This document shows positions 50,147-58,864 of a DNA stretch of 64,000 bases, piece by piece (position 1 is the first letter of the stretch; each line of letters opens with the position of its first letter). The stretch covers positions 62,001 to 126,000 of the forward strand of contig NZ_CANMZV010000013.1 in NCBI RefSeq assembly GCF_947502415.1, read 5' to 3'. This DNA comes from an uncultured Photobacterium sp. Its GTDB lineage: Bacteria > Pseudomonadota > Gammaproteobacteria > Enterobacterales > Vibrionaceae. A program made the position numbers and the translations under genes. The notes beneath the pieces were generated by a model. It was given only the letters and a program-made list of their open reading frames with translations. It did no database searches and was not told the DNA's origin.

Positions 50147-53100
50147 TCACTTATTAATCCCCTTCTCTCCTCGATAAATAATCCGGTCATTTCCACGATA
50201 AACACCGAAAGTTACTACCGCAGAAGGATCTTCATCGCCTTTACCCCGCCAATTATAAGTCAGCCATGGCTGATTAGAATACATACCAAAACAATTAATA
50301 GTGCTATCGCTATTATTTTTCTTAATTGGCTGACTCGCGGTTAATCGTTGCCAGAAACGCACCTGCTCACGAAAATAGTCAGTACGATCCGGTGTTGCTT
50401 CAAGCATATAACTTTCACCACTTTTTACGCTACCATTTCCTTGGGTGTATGATTTTGATTTAGCTGATTCATCCAAGCTGGTAGGCCATATAATCTGTTT
50501 ACAATAGCTATTACCATTAAAATGGCTAATAGCATCATCGGTATTCAATACAAAAGCTTGTACCACTGAATCCCAATATTCTGCCCGCAGCGGTATATTT
50601 ACCGGCTTATCAAACTGGGTATTCACATCTTCCAATTTCAACCTACCATAACGGGCATGAATATTTCCGGCCAAAACTTTAGCAGCTATAGGATCCTTTC
50701 CTGCGCTAGTGCGAACATCAAGATCTTTTACAGCAAAATCAGTACACCCCAGGTCACGACAATTACCTGATGGCCCCCTGCTGACGATTAATCCGAGCGC
50801 CACATCATAAGGGCCATCCGGTATTGTCGTTTTCGGGGTTGCCTTGGTCACATCGCGCTTAAAACCTACTGCACGATTACTGACTTCCAACGTCGCCTTA
50901 TCCCAGCCAGAAAATAGCCCAGTCTTATCCAGCCTAGGTGTTAATTCATTCTTTGCCGTACCGGTAACATTGGCATCGGCTGCCACTAAATCCAACGCCT
51001 CCAGAAACCCAGATGCAAACCCACTATAGTTTAAGGTCGCGATTTCGTCCTTATTTCGGGCCTCAACTTTAAAACTGGCTGAAAAAGCCTGATCCATATA
51101 AGTAAACTTATCTGCAACAGCATTCTTGAGCTGACTACTCAATAAAGCAAAATGATGAGGATAAAATCGACCTACTCCCCCAACACCTTGCTCCACATCC
51201 ATCCCTAAGTAGGTGGCATCAGCCTGCAACCACAAGCTGCCTACTTCACTCCAGTTCAAATTATTGAGTGTCAGGCCGTCACGAGCCTCCTGAGTATTCG
51301 CAAAATGATACGTACCACTCCCTTGTAACAGGCCTTGCTCACCACCAACTGGCGTCGCCAGCTTATGGCTCAACACCATTGGGGCGGTAATTTCATCAGC
51401 CACTGAATAATAATTTGGGGTTGACTGCTCCTCCCTGCACCATACGGAGTCTGTTGTGATGATATCGGCATTATTGTCTCCGCTGAAATCAGCCGAACGC
51501 CTCGCCAGTACCGATGACCAAATCACTGGCTTAAACGTCACACTAAACGCTTCCCCCGCCTTGGTAAAAGCATTACCAGCGGTTGCAGTACCGAAGAAGT
51601 CCGCATTACCACTTTTGGATTGGATATTACACATGGCAAAAGTATAGGGCCTCGAATGGATAACAGCCTTCCCAGCCAGCCCTTGCCAGTCCCTTTCGAA
51701 ATCTTCGCAGTCGACAATACTGTTATCACACTCTTTTGGCTGCCAAGCTTTATCAACCAACTCAAATGAAATCTCACCGGCATCGTGATATTTCACTGGT
51801 AACCATGCCCAGCCATTTATAAAAGTAAGGTCATGCTCTTGTTTTTCGCCAGCCGATAACGTCATATTATCAATTTCAACACCATGGTTTCTGGTGGTCG
51901 GCCGTACATAACTGAGTGATTGAAAGCTCAGCTTTTTCAATGCACCTGGTGCTTCCTCACTATAATCTTTAATAGTTTCACACCCCTTGCCAGTATCCGC
52001 GACAACCTCGACCAGTACTCGGTCTGGTTTACCCGCCACCAGTGAAACAGGATTTCCTCTATTTATCCTAAAGCCATAAGGCGAGAATCGATAAGGCCCG
52101 GCAGAATCAGACAGATCGTTAATAGAGCCCTCAATCATGATATCGCCGACCTTCTTGCTTTCCAGCCATAACGTCCGCTGCCCTCCTGAAAGAGGAGAAG
52201 CTATTGCTTCAGAAGTACAACGCGTCGCATCTTTTGATAACGCCCAGCAACTTTTGGCTGGGTTATCCGAGGTAACAGAAGCATTCAATGTACCTGAGTA
52301 ATCACTATTTAAAGTTCCGTCTTTCTTTCGAACCGAAAAAGATACGGGCATCCGCTCGCAGGTTAAGCCAAAAGCTTGCTGAGGCATAATATCCAGAACA
52401 TCTTTAGGCTGAGGAGTAAAACACTCACTGTCGCCGATAATTTTAGCCGTATTGCTTAGCTGGAGCTGACAAGCGGTTACCGCCCCGACTAAAGTGGTAG
52501 AATTAGATAAAGTGACTGGACCTTGTGAGTAAATCCGGCCATTGAACTGCCCAGAGACATTAAGATCAACGGAATAATTCGTCGCAACCTGCGGAGGCCC
52601 AGCAGGATAATTGGCAGGAAGCGGGCACGCATTGCCGGAATTATAGGCAAAAACAGTCAGGTTATCAGCAGGGCTTGAAGTATTGACAGCCCCTCCAATA
52701 CTCAAAGTATCAAGAATATGAAGGGTAACTTGCCCCTTGATAGTCAGCTTCCCTCGAATATCAGCGGCATCGACCCAGTACTCACCGGAGGGCAGTATTA
52801 AATTGCCGCCAGGTTCAACAGTTAAACCAAATGTCCAACCGCGAGCGGCATAAAAATACGTACCAGGAATCGCCTGTCGTTCATCCTTAATCACAATATT
52901 ATCCAAAGACTGCGATGCCCCGGAACTATTCCAGTTCAATATTTTCTTTAGGGCTTCCTTACCATTGAGTTCACAAGGCTTGCCATCACACAACGCCCCT
53001 TGAAGCTGTTCGGGCGGTTTATACTCACCAGAGGTATATCGGTTTACAATCTGATTTGAGAAACCAATCTTATATTCATCGGTGTTATTAATTTGAGTCC

Positions 53101-53644
53101 CTTTATCCATCGTAATCAGGTTATTAGCGTTCCCTTTCCAAGTCTGAACTGGGCCAGGAAACAAATCACAATGTTTGGGTTCAGGTAATGGTTCAATCGT
53201 ACCATTACAGTTTAAGATTTCAGTATTCTGTCCGGACACATAAACATTGTTACTCAAACCGAAAATATATGCCGGATTTTTTACCATCGCGCGCCCCCAC
53301 CTTTGGGGAGTTAAATCCCAGCGATAAAAGTAATATTCCAAAGCTCCAGGCTTATTCCCTTTACCAGGTATATAGTGCAACCAAATATCATAGTGTTGTC
53401 CTTTGACTGTCCAGCCATAGTCACTATCATTGATTACCGCACTATCTCCAGGAACATTCGACCATAATATTTTTTTATTATCGTTTTGCCCGGTTAAAAT
53501 TACCCGCTCTTGATGCTGAACATTTGTGATCCGAAAAACAACATCAAAACCTTTGTTAACTTGTAAGCGCCCACATTCAGCTTGTACCGACAAACTAAAA
53601 AGAAAGACCACAACACAAAAAGCAATTCGATTAAAGTAGCTCAC
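50147..53644 (-). CDS. mshQ: MSHA biogenesis protein MshQ, large exported pilus-associated protein
   Basis: MshQ is the largest protein of the MSHA locus and is thought to be a surface or pilus-tip component. A signal peptide (about residues 1-22, ending SVQA) is followed by roughly 1140 residues of predicted beta-rich, cysteine-containing sequence. The C-terminal third carries the recognisable conserved region of this family (GRFYPHHF, NIHARYGRLKLED, PLRAEYWDS, VTFGVYRGNDRIIYRGE). It starts at GTG with AGAGG eight bases ahead, overlapping mshP by four bases. The gene is visibly more AT-rich than the mre and mshE genes. Assignment by position and C-terminus is firm. The N-terminal two thirds are not recognised. 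Confidence 0.88.
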   Translation of the reverse strand: MSYFNRIAFCVVVFLFSLSVQAECGRLQVNKGFDVVFRITNVQHQERVILTGQNDNKKILWSNVPGDSAVINDSDYGWTVKGQHYDIWLHYIPGKGNKPGALEYYFYRWDLTPQRWGRAMVKNPAYIFGLSNNVYVSGQNTEILNCNGTIEPLPEPKHCDLFPGPVQTWKGNANNLITMDKGTQINNTDEYKIGFSNQIVNRYTSGEYKPPEQLQGALCDGKPCELNGKEALKKILNWNSSGASQSLDNIVIKDERQAIPGTYFYAARGWTFGLTVEPGGNLILPSGEYWVDAADIRGKLTIKGQVTLHILDTLSIGGAVNTSSPADNLTVFAYNSGNACPLPANYPAGPPQVATNYSVDLNVSGQFNGRIYSQGPVTLSNSTTLVGAVTACQLQLSNTAKIIGDSECFTPQPKDVLDIMPQQAFGLTCERMPVSFSVRKKDGTLNSDYSGTLNASVTSDNPAKSCWALSKDATRCTSEAIASPLSGGQRTLWLESKKVGDIMIEGSINDLSDSAGPYRFSPYGFRINRGNPVSLVAGKPDRVLVEVVADTGKGCETIKDYSEEAPGALKKLSFQSLSYVRPTTRNHGVEIDNMTLSAGEKQEHDLTFINGWAWLPVKYHDAGEISFELVDKAWQPKECDNSIVDCEDFERDWQGLAGKAVIHSRPYTFAMCNIQSKSGNADFFGTATAGNAFTKAGEAFSVTFKPVIWSSVLARRSADFSGDNNADIITTDSVWCREEQSTPNYYSVADEITAPMVLSHKLATPVGGEQGLLQGSGTYHFANTQEARDGLTLNNLNWSEVGSLWLQADATYLGMDVEQGVGGVGRFYPHHFALLSSQLKNAVADKFTYMDQAFSASFKVEARNKDEIATLNYSGFASGFLEALDLVAADANVTGTAKNELTPRLDKTGLFSGWDKATLEVSNRAVGFKRDVTKATPKTTIPDGPYDVALGLIVSRGPSGNCRDLGCTDFAVKDLDVRTSAGKDPIAAKVLAGNIHARYGRLKLEDVNTQFDKPVNIPLRAEYWDSVVQAFVLNTDDAISHFNGNSYCKQIIWPTSLDESAKSKSYTQGNGSVKSGESYMLEATPDRTDYFREQVRFWQRLTASQPIKKNNSDSTINCFGMYSNQPWLTYNWRGKGDEDPSAVVTFGVYRGNDRIIYRGEKGINK

Positions 53645-54063
53645 GGCTTCAACCTCTTAGCCCACGTTTCCTGAATACGTTGCACCTCAAAAATACCGCT
53701 TCCACAACTTCCAGTGCTTTCTAAATGATATTGGGACACCGTTTCGCCATCGTAAGTCACATCAACTAACTTACAACCCACTGTTATTCTACAATCATGA
53801 AAATCCGCCGTATTTGCAAACGGCGGATTGGTATTATCACACGCCCCGATAGCACTCGGGTCTCCTATCGGGAAAAGACGATTTAACCCCCATTCAATAC
53901 CACTATTCGCAGCTAACCAGGCACGGGCTCCCAGCACCTCTCTGGTCGTGGTATCACTTTGTGACCAATTAATTTTTATCAAAGCCGCCGCCATCACAGC
54001 CATCACAGTAATCACAAAAATAGCAACTACCAACGCACTGCCCTGCTGTCTTCTACGGTACAT
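53641..54063 (-). CDS. mshP: MSHA minor pilin-like protein MshP
   Basis: The product is PilX/GspK-like: a short basic leader MYRRRQQGSALVVAIFVITVMAVMAAALIKI, with the hydrophobic helix of type IV pilin-like proteins but serine rather than phenylalanine after the glycine. The 140-residue product has four or more cysteines in its globular part. It overlaps mshO by 11 bases and mshQ by four. It is presumed to prime or cap the pilus with MshO, C and D. Confidence 0.88.
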   Translation of the reverse strand: MYRRRQQGSALVVAIFVITVMAVMAAALIKINWSQSDTTTREVLGARAWLAANSGIEWGLNRLFPIGDPSAIGACDNTNPPFANTADFHDCRITVGCKLVDVTYDGETVSQYHLESTGSCGSGIFEVQRIQETWAKRLKP

Positions 54064-54814
54064 TCATCACCTGCACATCATGGCTATATTGGCTTTGCTC
54101 GCCATTATTGCTAAATACCAACTGGAAATGGACAAGCTGATTTCGATTTAACGCTGCATGCTCGAGGGTAAAATTACTATCCTTATAAATAAGGTTTTTC
54201 GCCAGTATTACCGGAATGGAGAAATTAGAACTCCCCGTTGGTCTGGTTGCTCTAGTTAATTGCTCCCCATTCAAACAAAACTGAACATCAACGCTATAGA
54301 TGTAAAACCGCTCAGAAACAGATTCACTCTCAAAGCTGGTTTTATTCTTTAACTTAATCCGCCACGGTTGCCTGCCTAGCGTTTTTTTTATTTCAGCGGA
54401 ACGTGTCACAGAAACTAAATCAGCAGGTCGTACCGGATTAATCGCTAATCGGTGCTTTTTAACATCAGCATCTCTTCCATCAACAGAAGAAGACATGATT
54501 CCAACAAGCTTATCAACATCATCTAATGATGAGTTGATATAGAATCCAGCATACTCAATCGGAGTAAAGCGAATACATTTATTATCAGACGAAATGTCCA
54601 AGCTATTGGGTACAGCATGACGCAACTCCCTAGTGAGTCGCTCAACCGCAAAACGGGCCTGAGATTGAACCTGCTCACGATCACGGGTATCAATATATCC
54701 TTGTGTTCCTAACTGAACATAACTACCAATTCCAAGCGAGATCACCCCGAGCACAACCAAGGCCATGATCATTTCAATCAGGGTAAAGCCATGGGAGTAT
54801 TTTCTAACCGGCAT
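54053..54814 (-). CDS. mshO: MSHA minor pilin MshO
   Basis: MshO is a PilW-like minor pilin. The prepilin cleavage site is HG-FTLIEM at residues 9-10, followed by the hydrophobic helix ALVVLGVISLGIGSYV, then a region with FAVERLTRELRHAVPNSL typical of MshO/PilW. Length is 253 residues. Its ATG overlaps the mshD stop (TAATG) and its end overlaps mshP by 11 bases. Confidence 0.9.
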   Translation of the reverse strand: MPVRKYSHGFTLIEMIMALVVLGVISLGIGSYVQLGTQGYIDTRDREQVQSQARFAVERLTRELRHAVPNSLDISSDNKCIRFTPIEYAGFYINSSLDDVDKLVGIMSSSVDGRDADVKKHRLAINPVRPADLVSVTRSAEIKKTLGRQPWRIKLKNKTSFESESVSERFYIYSVDVQFCLNGEQLTRATRPTGSSNFSIPVILAKNLIYKDSNFTLEHAALNRNQLVHFQLVFSNNGEQSQYSHDVQVMNVP

Positions 54815-55449
54815 TAATAGTTACTCCGATAGGCTGAAAACTGATAGCTCCCGTAACGACCAGCATCAATAGTCAGGTTAATCCGCTTATGAAGGCGATT
54901 GGCTTTATTCTGGATTTGCGAAGCTGTAGCCGGTGTATTATTAAAATCAGGATCATAGAAAACCGCTACCATCACCATAAAATTACTATAAGGCTGTGCT
55001 ATCTCCTTACCAATAACATCAGAGATATTGCTACGACCACCTTCTGCACAACTACGATTACTTCCACTCCAGCAACCAATATAGTCATCAACATCATTAA
55101 GTTGAGTCCGGCTTTCACTTACAGTACCTATGGTGTCTGGACCCAATGCAGTACTGCAAGATAAAGGGATCACTGCAGGTAAATCAGGATGGACGGTATC
55201 ATCACAACGAGAACGGCCACCATTGTCGTCACTATTGTGATCAAATTTTCTGGCCAAGATCTCGGTCATAAACGCATTAGCCAGTGCTGAAGCTCGGGCT
55301 TGGTAATATGGCGTTGCCGAACGCTCAACCTGAGGGAACAAAAAACTGGTCAGGGTTACCATCGCAACTCCCATAATCACTATTGCGATAATCCCTTCGA
55401 TCAAAGTAAAACCTCGCTGCGAGCATCGTTTCCCATTCTGCCGCCTCAC
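54814..55449 (-). CDS. mshD: MSHA minor pilin MshD
   Basis: MshD is a PilV-like minor pilin with prepilin site RG-FTLIEG and hydrophobic helix IIAIVIMGVAMVTLTSFLF. Start choice: the frame has GTGs at 55455 and 55449. The latter has AAGGAG seven bases ahead and gives a four-base GTGA overlap with mshC, so I prefer it (211 residues). The globular part contains FDHNSDDNGGRSRCDD and several cysteines, as is common in MshD. Confidence 0.9.
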   Translation of the reverse strand: MRRQNGKRCSQRGFTLIEGIIAIVIMGVAMVTLTSFLFPQVERSATPYYQARASALANAFMTEILARKFDHNSDDNGGRSRCDDTVHPDLPAVIPLSCSTALGPDTIGTVSESRTQLNDVDDYIGCWSGSNRSCAEGGRSNISDVIGKEIAQPYSNFMVMVAVFYDPDFNNTPATASQIQNKANRLHKRINLTIDAGRYGSYQFSAYRSNY

Positions 55450-55961
55450 TCGCACACTCCTTCATCGATAAAACCTTCGCTGTTGAGACAAAGGCTAACG
55501 GTATTGCTGTCACGAGACTGCAAGTTAACCTGACAACCGGCTTGGCAGATTCGATTGCCACTGCTGTCTACTGGCCGCCCTAACAAATCAAAATAAATGG
55601 TATTTTGCGGAGAAAAACGCACTCTGCTGGTTTTTCCTAATAACATTCTGCTGACAGTACTGACTGATGATTCTGATGGACACGAAGTACTGGCAATCAA
55701 TCCCATGCATGATGAGTTCTCTCCGGTTCCAGCAATAATACGGAGTGGAAAATTTGTACTTTGAGTATCGGTCGCCTGCATCGCTGTTATTTGAATTTGA
55801 CGGGCAATGGAAATGGCCTGATCGCGGGTGACAAACGCATCGAAGCTGCTACGCCCCGCTAATCGAGAAGTCGCGGTCACACTGATAATACCGATCAGAA
55901 TGATCACCACAATAAGTTCGATTAAGGTAAAACCGCGCTGGTTATGCTTGCCGCTGGGCAT
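55446..55961 (-). CDS. mshC: MSHA minor pilin MshC
   Basis: MshC is a GspH/FimT-like minor pilin. Prepilin site RG-FTLIELIVVIILIGIISVTA, then a short globular domain of about 130 residues with paired cysteines near the end. The total is 171 residues. It is the first gene after the mshA hairpin and is coupled to mshD by a four-base overlap. Confidence 0.92.
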   Translation of the reverse strand: MPSGKHNQRGFTLIELIVVIILIGIISVTATSRLAGRSSFDAFVTRDQAISIARQIQITAMQATDTQSTNFPLRIIAGTGENSSCMGLIASTSCPSESSVSTVSRMLLGKTSRVRFSPQNTIYFDLLGRPVDSSGNRICQAGCQVNLQSRDSNTVSLCLNSEGFIDEGVCE

Positions 55962-56036
55962 TGTTCACCCTAAGTGAGTATTGATAGGAATAGTTTGAAT
56001 CTATTTAATAAAAGCGCTAATCACTGCGCCCTTATT

Positions 56037-56062
56037 AAATAGAGCTCCGAAGAGCTCTATTT
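56037..56062 (-). terminator. Hairpin between mshA and mshC, likely partial terminator
   Basis: On the minus strand AAATAGAGCTC-TTCG-GAGCTCTATTT is a perfect eleven-pair stem with a stable UUCG loop, about five bases after the mshA stop. The T-rich sequence is largely within the stem, so read-through into mshC is expected. It would raise the ratio of major to minor pilin transcript and shield the mshA 3' end. Confidence 0.75.
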
Positions 56063-56066
56063 TTGA

Positions 56067-56537
56067 TTAGTTTGTACCTGAAGGTGTACAAGCCGCACCA
56101 GTTGTAATAACAGTTGTAGCTGGAGTCGTAGCATCTGCAGCCTGAGTGTAAGTCACAATACACTCATTTTGATTACTATTGCCTTTGTAGGTATAGACAA
56201 CTGTAGTACCCGTTTCTTTAACAAACTCCCAGTCTTCCAAGCCATTCACTGCTACCTTCAATGCAGCAGACGTTGCTTTAGGGTAACCAAAAACAACGGG
56301 GATCTTATTTACAACAGTGTTCGCACCAGCTGACGTTGCTTCAACACCATTAATCGCTGCCTTACCATAAACAATACCTGCCGCACCATCGATTGCCCCT
56401 TTAAGGCCTTTCAACGCTGAGTCTCGTGCATCATTCTGTAGGTTCAAGAAACGTGGTGCAGCAGTTACCGCCAGAATTCCCAGAATAACAATCACAACCA
56501 CTAGCTCTATCAGCGTAAAGCCGCCTTGACGTTTCAT
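56067..56537 (-). CDS. mshA: MSHA major pilin MshA
   Basis: MshA is the structural subunit of the MSHA type IV pilus, used for surface and host attachment. The very short leader MKRQGG precedes [28 protein letters not shown], the type IVa pilin N-terminus cut by prepilin peptidase after glycine 6. [20 protein letters not shown] matches V. cholerae MshA strongly. The C-terminal region, with two cysteines (NEC and AAC) forming the probable D-loop disulfide, is divergent as usual for exposed pilin surface. Length is 156 residues. Confidence 0.96.
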   Translation of the reverse strand: MKRQGGFTLIELVVVIVILGILAVTAAPRFLNLQNDARDSALKGLKGAIDGAAGIVYGKAAINGVEATSAGANTVVNKIPVVFGYPKATSAALKVAVNGLEDWEFVKETGTTVVYTYKGNSNQNECIVTYTQAADATTPATTVITTGAACTPSGTN

Positions 56538-56551
56538 AACTTCTTCCTCAG

Positions 56552-57139
56552 TTATTTTAAATGGACTTCGACCCGGCCAAATGCCGGTTTATAAGTAAAT
56601 GAATGTCCTGCCTCAACATTGGCCGAGCCAGAACCATCCGTACCGGCCGAAGCCAGTTGGTAGTAACGACAAAGCTTTTCAGAGTTGCTTCCTTCGGCTT
56701 TAACGTAAAACAGGTAATTACCGTTAGCCGCATCGTTCTTCTTCGTTGTGGCTAACGGTGTATTTTGCAACAGGTTTTCTAGCAGTTCCAAGCAATCAGC
56801 GTCACTCACAGCACTCAACTCAGACCCGCCGTTTTCTAGCGCAAACGGGTAGCCGTCACGCACGCTATCATCGGCTGTCGCCTTGGTCAGCAAAAATTCA
56901 GTCCCATCATAATTCACTAAATTTTGCCCACCAGTATTGGCCGGGCGGCCATAGGCTTCCCACTGGGCGCGGGCAGACAGGGCGGCAGTGGCAAAACCAC
57001 CGGCAACACCTTCTATCGAGACTTTCTTGGCTTCATCGGTTACCTGTAAAAAACGAGGCAGTGCCGTTGCCGCGAGCAATCCGACAACAATGATCACGAT
57101 AACCAATTCCACAAGGGAGAAACCGCTTTGCTTTCTCAT
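56552..57139 (-). CDS. mshB: MSHA pilin-like protein MshB
   Basis: MshB is a minor pilin encoded next to the major pilin. The prepilin site [28 protein letters not shown] is clear. The ATG at 57139 (leader MRKQSG) is preferred over that at 57151, which would give a longer leader without a ribosome site. About 195 residues. In V. cholerae a promoter lies upstream of mshB and starts the structural-gene operon. Here a hairpin after mshF (57157-57191) marks the same boundary. Confidence 0.92.
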   Translation of the reverse strand: MRKQSGFSLVELVIVIIVVGLLAATALPRFLQVTDEAKKVSIEGVAGGFATAALSARAQWEAYGRPANTGGQNLVNYDGTEFLLTKATADDSVRDGYPFALENGGSELSAVSDADCLELLENLLQNTPLATTKKNDAANGNYLFYVKAEGSNSEKLCRYYQLASAGTDGSGSANVEAGHSFTYKPAFGRVEVHLK

Positions 57140-57156
57140 TCTTTTTCTCATCAGTC

Positions 57157-57191
57157 AAAAAAACGGCACTTAGTCCGTCAAAAAGCCGTTT
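57157..57191 (-). terminator. Hairpin at the mshF-mshB boundary, terminator candidate
   Basis: On the minus strand AAACGGC (57191-57185) pairs with GCCGTTT (57166-57160) across a 19-base loop and is followed by TTTTTTGAC. The mshF stop codon lies within the loop. The stem is short with a long loop, so termination is probably partial. Confidence 0.5.
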
Positions 57192-57646
57192 ATCCGTATT
57201 CTCTCACGCTGATAAAATAATTCCAGCCAATTGCCACCAGTTATCTGATAAAAACAAGAATTATACTGGCCAGATCTCACTTCCTTTTTTGAGTAAAAAC
57301 GCAGGTAATCAACACTACCTTCCCTGCTTACCAGAAGATCCCACATTTGCTGACAATCAACCTGACCATCACGCAATACAATCGGCCAACCAAGAGAGGT
57401 TAAAGCAAATTTAATCCCATCAACTTCCAGCTGTTCTGGCTTATCTTGCAGCTCCCACATTTGCCGGAGACTGGAGGCACTTTTATGAAAATTTTGCTCC
57501 AGCACTTTCAACTGAGTCTGTTCGGCCTTTGCATCGATTTGTCTCCACTGCACCAGCATGACAGTCAAAACCAGAAACACGACACTCAACCAAATCAGAT
57601 AACGAAAGCGTTTCTTCTGCTGCCGATTAAATGCCTCTAGCCACAT
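57170..57646 (-). CDS. mshF: MSHA biogenesis protein MshF
   Basis: MshF is a small bitopic inner-membrane protein of unknown mechanism found in MSHA loci. One membrane helix (about residues 16-34) follows a basic start, and a coiled-coil-prone stretch and a soluble domain follow. The ATG at 57646, preceded by GGAG at eight bases, is preferred to an in-frame TTG at 57649. It gives 158 residues. It overlaps mshG by 20 bases. Identification rests mainly on position between mshG and mshB. Confidence 0.85.
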   Translation of the reverse strand: MWLEAFNRQQKKRFRYLIWLSVVFLVLTVMLVQWRQIDAKAEQTQLKVLEQNFHKSASSLRQMWELQDKPEQLEVDGIKFALTSLGWPIVLRDGQVDCQQMWDLLVSREGSVDYLRFYSKKEVRSGQYNSCFYQITGGNWLELFYQRERIRINGFLTD

Positions 57647-58847
57647 CAAGCAAACTCCACATAGGCAAGAAAATACCCAGCGCCAAAATCAGCACCATAA
57701 TGGCAACAATCAACAGCAATATCGGTTCAATCCTTGCCGTCAGGGTTTTCAGATCATAATCCACTTCACGATCATAAAAATCGGACACCTCAAGCAACAA
57801 GTTATCCACCTGGCCGGTCTCTTCACCCACTGCAATCATCTGCAATACCAAAGGGGTGAAAATCCCCGCCTGGTTAGCAGTACTCGAGATACTGTTACCG
57901 CCCTCAATACCGCTTTTCATTTCAATCAGACGGTTTTCCAAAAAACGGTTACCCAGGGCTTCTGCCGACATCTGGATCGCCTGGTTCAGCGGTACACCGG
58001 CACGGATCATCAAAGAAAATGTCCGGGAGAAGCGGGACAGTTGCGCCCGGTTTACAATGCCACCAATAATCGGCATTCTCAGGCGCCAGCGATCCCATTT
58101 TTCATGGCCAAGCGGCGTCTGGCGCCATGCCCGAAGCGCAATCCAGCTAATTAATAACCCACTGAGCATCAATGGCCAGTAATTAACAAAAAAGTTCGAT
58201 GTTCCAATCAGGATCCGGGTCGGCAGCGGCAGATCAACACCAAATCGGCTGAACATAGAGGCAAACTGTGGGATCACCTTAATATTCAGCACCACCATCG
58301 CCAGCATAATGGCCGACAGAACAAAAATGGGATAACGCATCGCCGACTTAATCCGACGGCGAGTTTCCATTTCCTGCTCATAGTAATTGGCCAGCTGCAG
58401 CAGTGACTCATCCAGACGACCGGTGTTTTCACCGACATGGATCATCGAAACAAACAGATCAGCGAACACCCGCGGGTGTTGCTTCATCGCGACCGATAAT
58501 GCCCGGCCATTGGTCAGCTCAACAGATACCGCCTCCAGCGTTTCTTTCATCAACGGATGAGCGGCACTTTGACTTAGACCTTTAATGGCCCGCAACAGAG
58601 GAACTCCGGCCTTGGTCAGGCTATAGAGCTGACGACAGAAGATCACCAAGACTTCCAACGGAATATTGCTCCTGAACATCGACTGAAAATCCAGCCCCTG
58701 TCCCTGCCCTTTACCCTGACGAATTTCAAGCGGAATGATCCCCTGGCGGATCAATAAGTCGGCAGCAGCCTCCTGCGTGGCCGCCTCAACCTGGCCACGC
58801 TGAAGTTCACCCTGATTACCGCGACCGCGATAATTAAATACTGGCAT
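57627..58847 (-). CDS. mshG: MSHA inner-membrane platform protein MshG (PilC/GspF family)
   Basis: MshG is the inner-membrane platform of the pilus machine. Two T2SF domains are evident (about residues 70-190 and 270-395), with three membrane segments near 168-190, 220-240 and 375-397. FCRQLYSLTKAGVPLLRAIKGL and FSRTFSLMIRAGVPLNQAIQMSAEAL are the paired family motifs. Length is 406 residues. It lies 17 bases after mshE. Confidence 0.95.
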   Translation of the reverse strand: MPVFNYRGRGNQGELQRGQVEAATQEAAADLLIRQGIIPLEIRQGKGQGQGLDFQSMFRSNIPLEVLVIFCRQLYSLTKAGVPLLRAIKGLSQSAAHPLMKETLEAVSVELTNGRALSVAMKQHPRVFADLFVSMIHVGENTGRLDESLLQLANYYEQEMETRRRIKSAMRYPIFVLSAIMLAMVVLNIKVIPQFASMFSRFGVDLPLPTRILIGTSNFFVNYWPLMLSGLLISWIALRAWRQTPLGHEKWDRWRLRMPIIGGIVNRAQLSRFSRTFSLMIRAGVPLNQAIQMSAEALGNRFLENRLIEMKSGIEGGNSISSTANQAGIFTPLVLQMIAVGEETGQVDNLLLEVSDFYDREVDYDLKTLTARIEPILLLIVAIMVLILALGIFLPMWSLLDVARGI

Positions 58848-58864
58848 ACCCTAATTCCATCCCA

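Noticed and set aside
57140-57260. Possible sigma-54 (-24/-12) promoter upstream of mshB
   Set aside because: TGGC/GG pairs occur, but no GG and GC are placed ten bases apart as the consensus requires.
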